From assembly GCA_964035795.1 (NCBI GenBank), contig OZ038327.1, positions 1,818,841 through 1,882,840 on the forward strand: a stretch of 64,000 nucleotides of DNA. Direction: 5' to 3'. The notes below the pieces were generated by a model. The model was not told where the DNA came from and did not search any database. It saw nothing but the letters and a program-made list of their open reading frames with translations. Below are positions 13,701-54,508 of the stretch, piece after piece (position 1 is the stretch's first letter; each line of letters opens with the position of its first letter). Source of the stretch: Pterobdella sp. o SKG-2022 (taxonomy: Eukaryota > Annelida > Clitellata > Hirudinida > Piscicolidae). A program made the position numbers and the translations under genes.

Positions 13701-13973
13701 CAAAATGGCGTTCATGAGCTGAGTCAGATCTCCCGATGCAGACGGGTGCTTGCGCTGTTCCGCTAACAAGAATCTTTAAAATGGCGGATTATTAACAATT
13801 AATTATTTTAATTTTTGAAATTTTTATTTTATAAATCATGGAAATTTTTCAAGACAATGACACGATGTTCTTGAATGCCGGTTTTAGGCAAGTTTACTTT
13901 GAAAATTAAATATTTTAAGAATTAACCTCGTCAGCGTCATACAATCTGTATCTAAGCTTTCGGTAGACGCCAT
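10755..13973 (-). CDS. FBP1: Fructose-1,6-bisphosphatase (10 exons)
   Basis: Exons (minus): 13973-13927, 13773-13648, 13415-13253, 13024-12932, 12713-12650, 12473-12397, 12173-12036, 11787-11668, 11325-11210, 10827-10755. All phases join, giving 338 residues, the same length as human FBP1. The enzyme hydrolyses fructose-1,6-bisphosphate to fructose-6-phosphate, the control step of gluconeogenesis, in the cytosol. Visible motifs: [15 protein letters not shown] and LLVSEENE (metal-ligand Glu), the metal-binding loop [11 protein letters not shown] at residues 119-129, [24 protein letters not shown], the substrate-binding [23 protein letters not shown], and [17 protein letters not shown]. The N-terminal helices containing AMP-site residues ([19 protein letters not shown]) are present, so allosteric inhibition is likely kept. 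The 5th exon ([11 protein letters not shown]...) requires the donor at 12931-12930, which is confirmed by exact length match to the human protein. Confidence 0.97.
11335..11515. repeat. GT/GGAT-rich minisatellite in an FBP1 intron
   Basis: Imperfect tandem units of about 20-21 bases of the form GGTGGTGTAGGGTGGGATGA are repeated about eight to nine times between FBP1 exons 8 and 9. The unit drifts but its period is clear by eye. Confidence 0.7.
13440..13530 (+). mobile_element. Truncated SINE copy, family A
   Basis: Contains ATTAGAATATACTGCTGTAA and the core-like TGGTGACTGGAACTGACTGC. Lies in intron 2 of FBP1. Diverged from other copies, assigned by the TATACTGCTGTA block and spacing. Confidence 0.5.
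13535..13602 (-). repeat. TTTTTATAGCGC-type element resembling a LINE 3' end
   Basis: Reads TTTTTATATAGCGCCTCTTA then TTCAGAGGCGCACAACGC on the plus strand, next to an AATAAT tract. It shares the GCGC...CAGAGGCGC blocks with the 3' end of the LINE at 44.0 kb and with 36345-36405, though in rearranged order here. Confidence 0.45.
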
Positions 13974-14629
13974 TGTGAAACAAGAAAGATCTCCTGAAAA
14001 GGATCAAACGTGGTGTGATGTTTAAAAATTAACTTCTAGTCGAAAAAATTTTCAATATATATATATATATATTGACATACATATATGAAAAATATACAAA
14101 AAACAAAGTCGAATTCCAAAAGTCAAAAAAGTCACCTTTCATTGTGAAATTCAAGCTTTAGAACTAATTGGACCTTTCTTCACAACCAGATATACATACT
14201 TTGTATGTATTTGGGATAGAAAATTATTCAAATTACAAAAAGTAAATTTCGTGAATAATTAAAATAAATTCAGCCCTTTATTCTAGGTGAAAAATTGTTG
14301 ATGGAAGCCATGCAATTACCCATATTCTTTATCGTAGTATATTTTCAACTCGAAGGATAACTTCTATATAAAACTCGATATATTCATATTAAAATACTGT
14401 ACTCTGACAAGTTCTATGTATAATATTTTCGAAAAATTTCTCAATGTCTTTGAACCACCGTGTAAAAACCCTTTTAACCCTAATTCAAGAAGATTTGAAA
14501 CCCTCTGTTGCGAATGTAGTTAATATCAAATTTTGCATATAGTTGTTTGAATAGTCTTGTATTTATTGGGGGTAAACATTCAGAAAGACTCTCAATCAGA
14601 TGATAATTTTTTGCCCAAAACTGGAATCT

Positions 14630-14700
14630 TTATATAATTAGTCTAATGCTCTACCAATTGAGCTATACCGCTTAATAAATAAATATAAAAATCAAAGGGT
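14630..14700 (-). repeat. tRNA-derived pseudogene or SINE head
   Basis: On the minus strand it reads GCGGTATAGCTCAATTGGTA then GAGCATTAGACTAATTATATAA: a D-arm/A-box and an anticodon-stem-like segment (TTAGA CTAATTA TATAA) as in a tRNA. The T-arm/B box is decayed (GATTCCAGTTTTGG), so it is unlikely to be a working tRNA. The head is very similar to that of the element at 27108-27292. Confidence 0.55.
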
Positions 14701-14727
14701 TATTTATATATTCTTTTATTAAGCGGT
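14667..14727. repeat. 13-bp perfect inverted repeat
   Basis: ACCGCTTAATAAA at 14667-14679 is the exact reverse complement of TTTATTAAGCGGT at 14715-14727, with 35 AT-rich bases between. One arm overlaps the end of the tRNA-like fragment. It could form a hairpin or mark insertion ends. Confidence 0.7.
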
Positions 14728-16643
14728 CTTGACGCGTTTTTCAAAAATAGAATTGTATCGAAACTAACAGGGAAGTAAGAGCTGTTGGTTGGCCAATGGA
14801 TCAAACCCGATAATTTATTATCCTTGTATTATTATGGCTATTTTATATAATATGATTTCAAAATTTTTGATTGAATTATGTTGGAAAGAACATGAAACCC
14901 CATAGCCCATGTGAAATTTGGGCCCACTCAATAGAGCTGAGTGCAGGAAATGTATTAGCCGACTGCTGTATACACCAGCTGCTATATATATATATATATT
15001 TTTTTTTAATAATTTTTATAATTTTCAAAAATAAAAATATAAAATTCTTTATTAAACTTCATGATGACGTAAAATGAAAACAAAGTTGCAACCGTAAGAA
15101 AATAGTCTTCAACATCAAAAATAGGCAGTCGCCATATTGGTTTCTATGACAACCATCGCCATATTTGTTTCCATGACAACCAATAACACCCAAGGATGAT
15201 GCCGGATGTAAAAAAAAACTTTTGCAGACGATAAGAAAGAAGACTTAAAATATTCGTGTAAAAGTGGAGACGATAATAATGATGATTAAAAGTAAATTCG
15301 AAATAAACCATGCAAACAACAATGTCGAATACTGTATGTAAAAGATGTCATTAGCTAATTAATAAAAATAACAAAAAAAAAACAAAAATAATAGAAAAAA
15401 TAAGCGATAATAATAGCAGCAATGATAGCAAAAATAATAATAATAAAATGATGATAAAAAGAAAAATTTATAGAAACAATAGTAATAATAATAATAACGC
15501 TACGAATGTGACTAAATCAAAACGACTCTAAAGAGAAACAAAATGTACCTGAATAGCTGCAAAACATCAATAATAACAATAAAAAAAATAATGAATAAAA
15601 ATAATAATAATGAATAATAATAATAATAAATAACAATAGTAATAATAATAATAATCTTAATAATAATATTAATGAAAAAAAAACAACAACAATCAAAATA
15701 GCTGAAACGAGTAGTCTAATAAAAAAAACAATGGAGCTATTTTTCTTGTTGTTATTACCCACTGACTAAATATAGTAACTATACATATATATTCAATACA
15801 AGTTACTAATAAAAACAACAACAATAATAATAATGTTATTATTATTAACTCATAATCTCATGATTAGATTTATAATAATGAAAAAAAAAAACGATAAACA
15901 ATAAAAAAAACTGAAAAATAAAAATAATGATATTTCTTATTGAGTACGTTCAGACATTAAATATGTCCTTTCATCCATCCATCTACCCTTCCTTCATTCA
16001 CCCCTCCATCCAACCATCATTGAGATTCATATAGAGATTGCCGATAAGGATAACACTGAAAAACTACAATAAAATCTAATAGTTATGAGAATAATAATAA
16101 CAAAAGGAAAAAGCAATAGCAACAATAAACACAATAAAAAAAATGAAAATGTTAAAAATATCAATAAAAAATGCGATAAAAATAATAAGAAGTCGAAAAA
16201 ACAATAGCAATAATAATAATAATAATAATAAATAATAATAATAACAACAAGCAATGTCAGAGTACCGCGAAGCAAAACAACAAAACGAAATTTGAAGATT
16301 CAAAAGGATTTTGAAAACGATTTATGCACACAAGAATAATAATAAACATAACAATAATAATATTGGCAATAAAAATAAATAATAATAACAGTAGAAACAA
16401 AAAAAAAATTAATATTAACAGTAGAAAAAAAAAATAAATTTTTAATACTACTGATAAGAATTTTAATAACAATAATGATGATGATAATAATAAGAATAAT
16501 AACAATAATAAGAATAATAGTGAGACTAAATTTGAAATAGTAGGGATGAGAATTGCACGGCAGAACGCATCCATAACTTGCCGATGCTCTAGTAGTTGTG
16601 GCACGAGTACAATAGCAACTAATTTTCGTATGTTTTCCAAAAC

Positions 16644-16693
<50 letters not shown>

Positions 16694-17044
16694 GAGCAAA
16701 AATGGAAATAATAATGAAGGACCACTACGCAATGATGTAACGTAATATGAATTTGTACGGTTCTAATTTCTATCAGACGATCAAAAAAGCATAAATCAAA
16801 AAAATAACAACAATGATGAAAAAATAATAATAACAACAATAAGAATAAAAGAAAAATAAATAAATAAAAAATCAATAATAAAAATAATAATTAATACTAG
16901 AATATAAAATATTTATGACTAGAAAGATAAAAAAAGAGAAAAAATAATGATGAAATGATTAATAGTTGAACAATAAAAAAAATAATGTTTCCATAAAAAA
17001 ACAATAAAAATAAAAATATTCAAAAAAAAATAAAAATAATAATA

Positions 17045-28282
<11,238 letters not shown>

Positions 28283-28731
28283 CGTTATTTGGCTTTCTTC
28301 GTTGAACCCCTTTCTTTTTGTTTGGATTACATCTCGGGTTTAAGCTTTGAAAATGTAATACAAAAAATTTTATTTCCTTAAAAAATTTTTGAAAAATATT
28401 TTTTGAATTGAACAAAATAAACAAGAACTACAGCTACATAAAATTCAGCATATTAATTAATTTTGACATATATGAACAAATGTAAGTTATCCAAGAACCC
28501 TTTTTTCATTTTTATAATCTTAATTTTGAAGTATATAAAAAAAAAAATTTTTGAAAATGACTACTACTTTTTTTCACAAAAAATTAAAAAAAAAATTGGC
28601 TTTTAAACTTTGTCTCTTTAATGGATGGGATAACAACATCTTAGTTTTTGTTGACATCTACCGGACTCTCTAAAATATTTTTCGAATTTTTTGAATGACT
28701 TTAAAACTAAATTAAACTCAATCTTTAAACA
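28283..28731. promoter_or_regulatory. Shared divergent 5' region of ADAM (-) and RNF103 (+)
   Basis: The two start codons face away from each other with 449 bases between them, so both 5' UTRs and promoters must fit here unless there are distant noncoding first exons. The sequence is AT-rich with no clear TATA box, CpG cluster or other motif I can name. Confidence 0.5.
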
Positions 28732-31700
28732 ATGTGGTGGAAATTAATTCTTCTGTCGTTTTATTTGATAATCCTCATTTTTCTTTCTCGGGTTTTTGAG
28801 ATTTTCACTTACTACCAGACGGGTCAATTCTCTACACGACTGCTCAACCCACTTTCATTGACAGTTCAAAATTTGAGAGCTATTTTGGAGAGCCGGGGTG
28901 TAAGTCATATAAATGTTCTAGAAAAACAAGACCTCACCCAACTTGTCGCCAGTTCAGGTAAAGTTCCTAATTTATATTTATTTTTTACAAATTTGGATAA
29001 AATTTAAAAATTCTTTGCTAAAGTTCAATTGCAATAAAGTTTCAAAATTTCTCACCACAATATTAATCATGGTTAGCATCTTTTTAACCCAAACCATTGA
29101 CCAACCTTTTTCAATTTTTATCAATCAATTTTATCTTCTAATAACCATTTTTTACATTTAATTAATCAACTTCTATCTTAACCCCATTAACCACTTCTTT
29201 ACACTACTCTTCATAATCATTTTTCATCTTGATCAAGCCACATCCTACTTATACAAACCACCCTACCCCACTAACCAACCACCAATTTATCTAGCTGTAT
29301 AAACCAATCTCCATTTCACCACATTCATATGAGCTAATCTCCATTTCACTTCTTTAACCACCCCTACTTATCTCAGGTGACTTGACCTCAGGGGAGCTGG
29401 AGGAGGCAGTGATGGGAGAGGTTGATGTTCTTGTTGAGGACTTCCAGTGCGGGGATCACTTTCTTGAGAAGGTTTTATCTTTTTTTTCATGGATGGGTGA
29501 ATTATTATTATTTTTATTATTATTACTATTATTATTATTGTAATTATTATTATTATTATTACTCTTTCTTCTACCACACCCCCTTTCCTTTTCCTCCTAC
29601 AGACAGAAGATAACAAAGACTCAGTATGGGTAGTCCAAGTGGTCAAAAGTGGATTCATTAATAAAAACAGAAATAGTAGAAAGGCGAAAAACAAGATGGC
29701 GGAAAGTTGGGATGGAGAAGGTGGGGTGGATTTACAAGCGTGGAAGCATTTAGCGAAAAAGTTGTTCAAGTTTGGAATTCAGTGTGGAGTGTTCAGATGT
29801 GATAATGATGAAAGGTAATTATTATTATTATCTTTATTATTTTTATTATAGTATAAGTAGCTATATATTTTAAAATCAACTTATAATCTTAATTTAAACC
29901 CATTCTTTTTTCACTGTCCTAATCTAACCCATAACCATCTTCCAACATTTCTCAACCTCCCAGCTTCTGTGATAAGAAACAATGGCATACCAGTCGAATA
30001 ATTCTCTCGACGCCAGAAGGAAGTTGCATCAAAGATCGGGTGGTGATGGATGCGATGGAGGGGTCTTTATCGAGGAAGAATGGAAGGAGGGTAATGGATT
30101 GGGTGGGGGGGAGGTTGTCTAATAAGGTTGAGAAGGTGGTGGATTTTGATGAATTTGAAGATAAGTGGTTAAGATTTCAGAAAGGTGGTTTTGGAGGGCT
30201 TGGCGGAATGAAGGAAGGTGAGAGCGTGAAAGAAAAAATGAGTGGTAAAAAAGAGGAAACGGAAGAAACTGAAAAAAGAAAAAAAGAAAAAGCTTGTTTG
30301 GATTTCGGAAGTTTGAGAACGGTATGTAGGGAAAGAATCCGTGCTCTCATAATCTCCAACCTCACCACTGCACCTCTCTTTTTTTCTGTCATGGCTGCCA
30401 AGTTTTCCGGAAGACTCAGACTTGCAATGATTAATACCAAAGACACTAACTACCGAAAATACATCTCGAAACTCGCTTCAAAAAACTCCACTCTAAGCTC
30501 TTTCCACCAACGTTTAAAAACCTCAAATTCCAACTACATCATCATCACACCTCACCGAGTAAAATTGTTTGGAGGAAGAAAAGGAGAAAATTTAAACTAT
30601 CGTTCACTTTTCTCCCTTTTCCGCTCTCTCCATCCGGAAATGAATGACATCTTCAAGTTCAGTATCATTATCAGTACCATTTTGTGTACGTTCAACCTTT
30701 TCCGGCCGTCTTTTCTTCACCAATCATTATCTACTATTAAAACAACGACTATTCTACTTTTTGTTTGGTTAGCCACCACAAATAGCACCATTCTCCAGCC
30801 AATCACAGATCTCTTTCTCTCTCTCCTCCCCTTTCTATCTCTAACGGACCACGCTAGTTTGCTTAGAAACGATATCTTTTTTTACACGTCGACTCCTTCC
30901 GGTAGAACCATCATCATCACCACCACCACATTCTTTCTCATTCTTCTCAACCTCTACCACTTGAAGCAACAACATTCGACGCAAGGGACCACAACCCCTA
31001 CCATCCAACCTTCTTCTCAACAACTTCCACTGCCAACAACAACTACCTACACCACACTACTCAACAAAATTTTCGAGAACATATGTGGCAGTCTCTTCCA
31101 CACAACAACACCACACCAACGACTGGAGTTGGACGATGACTATCACATGATTATTCAGCGCCTGGCCGTCCCAGATTTGTGGCTTCGACCTCTTATTTCA
31201 CCACAGTACATACACGACTTACCTACTTGGGTGTATGAAAAAGTCGGTGGTGATGGGGATGCGGACGATAATGCGTGGGATATTAGTATTTTTGGAGAAG
31301 AGGGTTTGGGGCAAATGACGGATACCCAGCGTTTTTGTAACAGATGCAATAATACCGAAAAGGATAATATCAACAAGAATAATGATATACCTTCTGGAAC
31401 GTTCGGTACCACTTATAACAGGGATTTCAATGAGAGTGGTGATGCTAGAAAGAATGTTGGTGACGCTGGTTGTGGTAGTGGTGTGGTCAGTTGTGGTGGT
31501 TGCGATGGAGGTAGTGTGGCCGAAGAAAACGTCCGAGAAAAATCCAGCAACAAACTAACTGCCAAATCAACATTCAAATCTTTCATCAATCGACTCAAAC
31601 GTAAAAATTTCCGCCATCTATCGAACAACAAAAAATCAACGCCGATAACTAATCAACCTCCTTCAACAACCACTTCTAACCCGCCAAACGTCATCTTCTC

Positions 31701-31872
31701 TACAGAATGTTCTATCTGTCTAGACACCTACGTCACTGGTGACGTGTTGTGCGGGTTACCCTGTTGCCACGGATACCATCAAAGATGTATCGTGGGGTGG
31801 TTGAGTAGGGATAACCATTGTTGTCCCATCTGTAGGTGGCCTTCATACAAGAGTAAGGTGGGTGGTGGATAG
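28732..31872 (+). CDS. RNF103: RNF103-type ER membrane RING E3 ubiquitin ligase (4 exons)
   Basis: Exons: 28732-28957, 29377-29471, 29603-29814, 29964-31872; phases agree, 813 residues (human RNF103 685). The N terminus MWWKLILLSFYLIILIFLSR is a signal-anchor/TM segment followed by ILESRGVSHINVLEKQDLTQ, matching human RNF103. The middle keeps VWVVQVVKSG, CGVFRCDNDE, and a region with further hydrophobic helices (about residues 410-520; e.g. FSIIISTILCTFNLF). The conserved RLAVPDLWLRPLISPQYIHD precedes a long linker rich in Asn, Gly and Ser that accounts for the extra length. The C-terminal RING (760-802) is CSICLDTY ... LPCCHGYHQRCI ... CCPICRWPSYKSK with all zinc ligands. Family role: ER-associated degradation. 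Transcribed divergently from ADAM. Confidence 0.95.
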
Positions 31873-32189
31873 TGGGGTAGGGTGAGTGGGTGGAGGATGG
31901 AGGGGTAGGGTGAGTGGGTGGTGATAACATGATGGTGAAGAGTGGTGGTGAGATAATGAGTGTTGGTGGTTGAAAGGATAATGGGTTGGTAGAGGTTGAT
32001 TGAAGGATGGATGGGTGGATAGGTAGAGGATGAATGGATGGATAGACAATGAATAAACAGACAAATCAAGGTTAATGAAATTATAGCTTCACAACTTCCC
32101 TATAAGAGTTACATACTAAAATTCTCAGCCACTTTGGAGCTATATAAACGCTTTGCAGAGACTACTTATGCACAATGGTGGTTTAAGGG

Positions 32190-32470
32190 ATGTGTGGATG
32201 GGTTAATACATGGAGGATAGATTGATGGATGGAAGAATGAAGATAGTGGAGAGAGTGATAGATGTATTTATCAATGGAGATTGCTGGTGAATAGATTGAT
32301 TGGTGGATGATGGATGAATAGTGATGAAAGAATGGTGGTGGATGAATGGATGGAGAGATAGTAAAAAGAGGATAGATGGGTAGATGGATGGATGGATAGA
32401 TGAAGGGATAAATGGATAGGTAGGTAAATGAATAGATAAATGATTAAATGGATGGATAGAGTTATGGATG
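32190..32470. repeat. GGAT/GATA-type degenerate minisatellite
   Basis: Imperfect 4-base units (GGAT, GATA, GAAT) with ATGGATGGATAGATG-like blocks, without long pure stretches. The minus-strand translation (SIHPS, YLPIHL) is an artefact. Confidence 0.8.
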
Positions 32471-34381
32471 GGTTTAAAATGGCCAAACAGATATGAAGTT
32501 AAAATTGGTCGAATAGGTATCAAAAATTCAATATTGATCGTTAGTCATATTCATCATTATGATATCAAAATAAAAATAATAATAATAATAATATGATAAT
32601 GATAGTTTTCATGTTTATCATTGAAATATCAAAATAAAAACAATAATAATAAAAATAACAATAATAATGGTAGTTTTCATGCTTATACCTGAAGGTTTTT
32701 AGCGCGTAAATAATCAGATGATAGACTTTATGCTGTATTCCGCTATCATTATCAATAACAATTTAATAAAAAGAATAATAATAATATGAATAATAAAATA
32801 ATACAACATACTTATAATATATCTGCTATCATTATCATTAATTATGTATAAGCATAATAATAAGAATAATAATATAACGTAATAAAATAAAAATAATATT
32901 ATTCTCAATTTTTATTCTAAACTTGGCTTTTTTATTGTTTATTCTCGTGAAAGTTATGGTTTTTCATTAGTTATAAAAAATTTCCACGAATTGACCCTTG
33001 ATAACTTCTCGCTGTATAAATGATGGAATTTGGAAGCTAAATTTACTTAGTTTTTTTGTACCTTCTTTTATTTTATCGCTAATTTTTTTTGATGTTAATT
33101 TCTATCATTTTTCAATAATATTTTTTTTTACCTCTTCTATAATATTTTATTTTTATTGTTTTCATTATTATTATTTCTCTTATTATTATTTTATAGAAAA
33201 GTATATTTTTTTTTTTTCTAATGTATTTCAATACTAATTATAAATATTATAACGCATAAAATATTATATTAAATATAATGAATTTCACAACTGATAATAT
33301 ACAAAAATAATACATGCACATATAATATTTCATAGCGTATATCAAGTGGTTAATAAAAAAACGATTGACGATGGTGAAGAGGGACTCGATAATAAATTCA
33401 AAACGAACTTTTGTCTGAAAATTAACAATGATACTACTACATACTTATCTCATATCTGCTATCAATAATATTTCCATTTAATTAAATTCAATTTAAAAAA
33501 TTTATGAAACATTATCAAAAATAATTTTGTTGCTTTTTCTTATAAATTCATATAATATTGGCCAACTCAACTGTAATATTTCCCTAAAAGGAAACAGTTT
33601 AATTGTTTTGAATTTTTTTTTAGTGATTGTTACGAATCGGAATTTAATGTATATGTAATTTTAAATAAAAAACTCAAAATATAACTGAAAATCATTCAAT
33701 TATCATTTTCCGCATTATTTGTATCGGTATTTGATTTGTTTTAACCAACATTCACTTTTACTTAAATATCGATTTTTCTGATTTTCTAATAAAAGATCGA
33801 ATCTGTTACGTCCATCTGAACTTTTTTATCGAAATTTTTTTTATTTAAAAATTTTTTAGTTTCTTTAGTGGTTTCTACGAAATAAACAGGCTATTTGAGT
33901 TTTGAACCATTAAATGGAAATCAATAATTAGTAAATAAATTGAGTCTATGACTTCTTTTATTTAAAATGTATATTTATATGACACAGTAATTAACCTAAT
34001 TAAATTTGGTATTTATGAAGCGCTTTTCTTATAAATCAAATTATATGTTAACTCATATATGGTTCTTATTTCTATAAGATTGAAGTAATTTCTAGTTATC
34101 CATTTTTTGTATCTTTTCAGTTGTATGTGTTTTGAAATTCAAATGAAAACACTTTGGAGTTTATTTCACTCCACGAAGCTTTTCGTAAGATGATCTTACA
34201 TTATCAGGTGGAGGTACAAATTATTAAACAATACAATAACAAAAACACTATTACCTGAGAATGTATTTTGAATAGTCTATATTCAGGTATTTCAAATAAG
34301 GTCTATCGAAAACTGGTTTACTTTTAGTTAAGAGTGTATTTAACGTACGTGTGTGGAAATAGGTATGTGTGTTTAACTCCA

Positions 34382-34388
34382 TATATAA
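34382..34388 (+). promoter_or_regulatory. Candidate TATA box of the myosin light chain gene
   Basis: TATATAA lies 143 bases upstream of the ATG in a locally less repetitive stretch. Muscle contractile genes often have TATA boxes; the 5' UTR length is unknown, so this is a guess from position. Confidence 0.3.
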
Positions 34389-34530
34389 CCAATTTGTGGG
34401 TGTGGTAGTTCCCTATCAAGACTAAATTGCTAAGTTTCGGAATGAACGACTTTTTGGAATATTTCTAGAAAAATAGTTTCAAAGTTATATATAATTTTCG
34501 AGTTTCATTAAACAGTGTTTTTGGAATAAA

Positions 34531-51361
<16,831 letters not shown>

Positions 51362-52800
51362 TTATATTGATTTTATTATTATTTTTTTAAAATTTTTTAT
51401 TATAGTTATTATTTATTTTTGTTTTCAATATAATTATTATTTTAGCATTCATATTATTATTTCATTTTCACTTTTTTAGTTAGTTTAACATAAATTTTAA
51501 AGAATGGTTCATTGTTATTGATAATTAATTTTTTACATTAGAATCTAAATTATAATATGAATTATAGAATAAATTTGAGTTTATTTGTAAATTATAATCT
51601 AAATTCAAGTTTTTTCGAAAATCATTTATACAAATTTTATCCATGCATTCTCATAAATTATTTTCAAACCTATACTCATAATAATTTCATTGGAAAATAT
51701 TTCAAATGGTAAAAAATTAGTTTTTTATTTTACTTAGATTACTAGTAAAAAAAAAAATATTTTTATATTTATATAATTAAATTTATTTAAATAATAATTT
51801 TATTATCATTCAATTAATAATTTTTGAGACAAAGTGTGTTAACTGCAAATAAAAACCTTCCAACTTCTTTTTTTTATAACCAGATCTCTGCCTGTGTATA
51901 TCAGTTGCTGATGCATGTAATAGAGGAAAATAGTGTTTCTTAAACAAAATTTACAACAATAATCAACGTAGAAAACAATAAATAAATTCAAAAATCTTAA
52001 TAATAATGAAAAAATAATAAAAATAACTGGAAGAATCTAAGAGACTTCAATCAAGTTTTGCGAACGCACAAAGAAAGGCGCTAAATATATTATTTTCCAA
52101 ATATTCATGATCTTTGGTTTAAAAAACTTATAGCCATATAAATCCAAGAATATATACAAGGTTAGTATCATTTGCTAAAATTATGAGTTTAGTATTTTCT
52201 TTGTGTATGTTGGAGAAGTTATAAACTTTTAAGTTTGGTTTTTTTTAAATTATTAATTGAATTATTTTTCTGTATATATTTTTTAAGCAAAAAAAATTAA
52301 TTTTACTTATCTTGGATATTAAAATTTCAGTTTAATTTTTTTATTATTATTTTTATTATTTACATCATTATTTTTATGATTATGATTATTATTGTAATGT
52401 TATTATTTTTTTTATTATTATTGTTGTTATGATAGAAAGCGTCTTTTCAGTCGGGATTACAACAGTCCCAAGATGGGGGTCAGTCATTGTTGTGTTCAGG
52501 GATAATAATAATAATAATAATAAAAATCATAATAAAAATAGTAATTTTAATCATAAAAATAATAATAAGTATATGAATATTAACAATGAAGATGATAATG
52601 AAAATGATCAAAACAAAAAAAATAATAAAAAAAATAAAAATAATAATATTATACATGACATCGATAGTAATGATAATATTACTAACAATATTAATAAAAA
52701 TAAAAATAATTGTGATCATGAAAAAATAGGAATAACAAAGAGATATCATAGCCAACCTAGTATATCATGATGTTTTTTCCATGCTTAATATTCCTATTGT

Positions 52801-52803
52801 TGC

Positions 52804-52863
<60 letters not shown>
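52801..52863. repeat. (ATT)n microsatellite
   Basis: Pure TTA/ATT repeat of about 20 units. Confidence 0.95.
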
Positions 52864-52865
<2 letters not shown>

Positions 52866-53149
52866 TAATTATCCTTATTCTTATGAGTGCTATTTTATTT
52901 TTTTGTTTTTTATTATTATCCTAATAAATATTATTATTTTTATTATTATTTTTCTGTTTTTTTTTTCAAGTGTCATAAGTTTTCTTATACTCCATTATTA
53001 TTCACAAATTCTGGTTATTTCTAAACTATGACCTCTTGATCCATCGAAGGAGAACATTGCAAAACATTTCGAATTTATTGAATTTCAAAAATCCAAAAAA
53101 AGTATCTAACAATTTCAGAAAAAACAAAAAGTTTTTTTGATTCTTTTGT

Positions 53150-53290
53150 CAGTGTTCCCACAATAATTTGAACTTTTTATCAGCTGTGGTCTGAAGTTTT
53201 TTTGGGTTGTTCCCACTATGACGATTATTCTGGTGTCGAATTTTGTAGGGCTGACGCCACTTTGATCAGTATCTTTGCTTTTATCTAATT
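53150..53290 (-). mobile_element. Possible third RT C-terminal-domain remnant
   Basis: The minus strand reads TRIIVIVGTTQKNFRPQLIK, resembling the IPVVVGA-type strand of the copies at 37.9 and 50.6 kb. The match is short and no other block is clear. Confidence 0.3.
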
Positions 53291-53832
53291 TTCAAACGTT
53301 TGGTAAAATAATCGTTTTTCTACTTTTTCTAGAGAAGGGAGGAAGGAAAAAAAATGGATAAAAAAAACGAAAAAAATGATGGTAAAAGTCGAAAATAAAG
53401 AGAAAAAAATTGAATTCAACAATAATTAAGAAAAATTTTTTTTTGCATTTTTTTGGTTCATAATGAATATTTATAACTTCATTATGTATGCAAAAAGGCA
53501 TAAAATAGCTTCATAATTTATGCAAATTTCATGAGCAATAATAGTAACAAGGAGAATAATAAGGATAAGCTTATGAGACAATAGTGGCATCATAAAGATG
53601 GTATTATCATGGTGGGAGGAAAAAATCAATAAGCATCTCATTAATATTCATGAACATGAGTAACAGTGCTGTAATTGTTGTGAAGGTTATTGAAAATATA
53701 TTTTATGGGAGTTATTAATATAGAAGATTTAATTATGTATGCGAATTTATGAATTTAATTAAGTAAATGGAAAATGAAACGCGTCGAAAGCAGTTAGTCG
53801 CACCATGAAAAGAAGAGGAACGTTGCAAATTA

Positions 53833-54064
<232 letters not shown>

Positions 54065-54462
54065 TAATGAAGAATTTACTAACCAAACACGCATGTTTGA
54101 AGACAAACACACTTCGTCTAAATCATCTCAATAAAATAATAACAATAAAAATAATAAAAAAGAAAAAATAATAAAGAAAATATTAATAAAAATGAAAATT
54201 ATGAAAATGAGAATGTTAATTAAGATGACGTCATAGGAAACAGTACAAATATTAGTAAAAAAAAATAGAAAAAGATTTTTTATAAAATAAAAAAAAAATA
54301 ATATTAATTAAATTAGCAAAAAAAAATTTTTTTCAATTGATGATAACCTTAATTTTAAAAAATAATTAACTTGAGTAGATTATAAACCAACTCCGTCACA
54401 TCCTTAAGGAGGATTTTTGAAATGTATGCACATGCAAACATGCAAAAGTAAGCACAAACACA

Positions 54463-54508
54463 CAAACACACACACACACACACTCACACACACACACACA
54501 CACACACA
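54463..54508. repeat. (AC)n microsatellite
   Basis: AC run with one TC interruption, about 46 bases. Confidence 0.92.

Larger units (their letters stand above)
13974..17044. other. Intergenic region between FBP1 and the ADAM gene 3' end
   Basis: No gene seen. It contains an AT dinucleotide run (14057-14072), a tRNA-like fragment with a flanking inverted repeat (14630-14730), a SINE scrap near 14930-14985 (ACTGCTGTATACACCAGCTG), an (AT)n at about 14983-14998, and extensive AAT/AAC-rich simple sequence from 15360 to 17040 with a pure (ATA)n at 16641-16692. The open frames in 15.5-16.9 kb are low-complexity translations. Confidence 0.6.
31873..34530. other. Intergenic region between RNF103 and the myosin light chain gene
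   Basis: No exon recognised. It holds GGTGG/GGAT-type tandem sequence at 31880-32050 and 32190-32470, AATAAA at 32052-32057 (a possible RNF103 poly(A) signal), AAT/ATT simple sequence, a TTTTTAGCGCG fragment near 32697, a SINE family B tail scrap at 34005-34040, and a TATATAA at 34382-34388 upstream of the light chain start. Confidence 0.55.

Noticed and set aside
16300..16875. Tyr/Leu-rich minus-strand frames and a short plus frame
   Set aside because: They consist of (ATA)n and (AAT)n translations without conserved segments.
52429..52770. Asn-rich plus-strand frame
   Set aside because: AAT repeat translation with no recognisable neighbouring exon; unlike the ADAM tail it lacks connection to a conserved gene.
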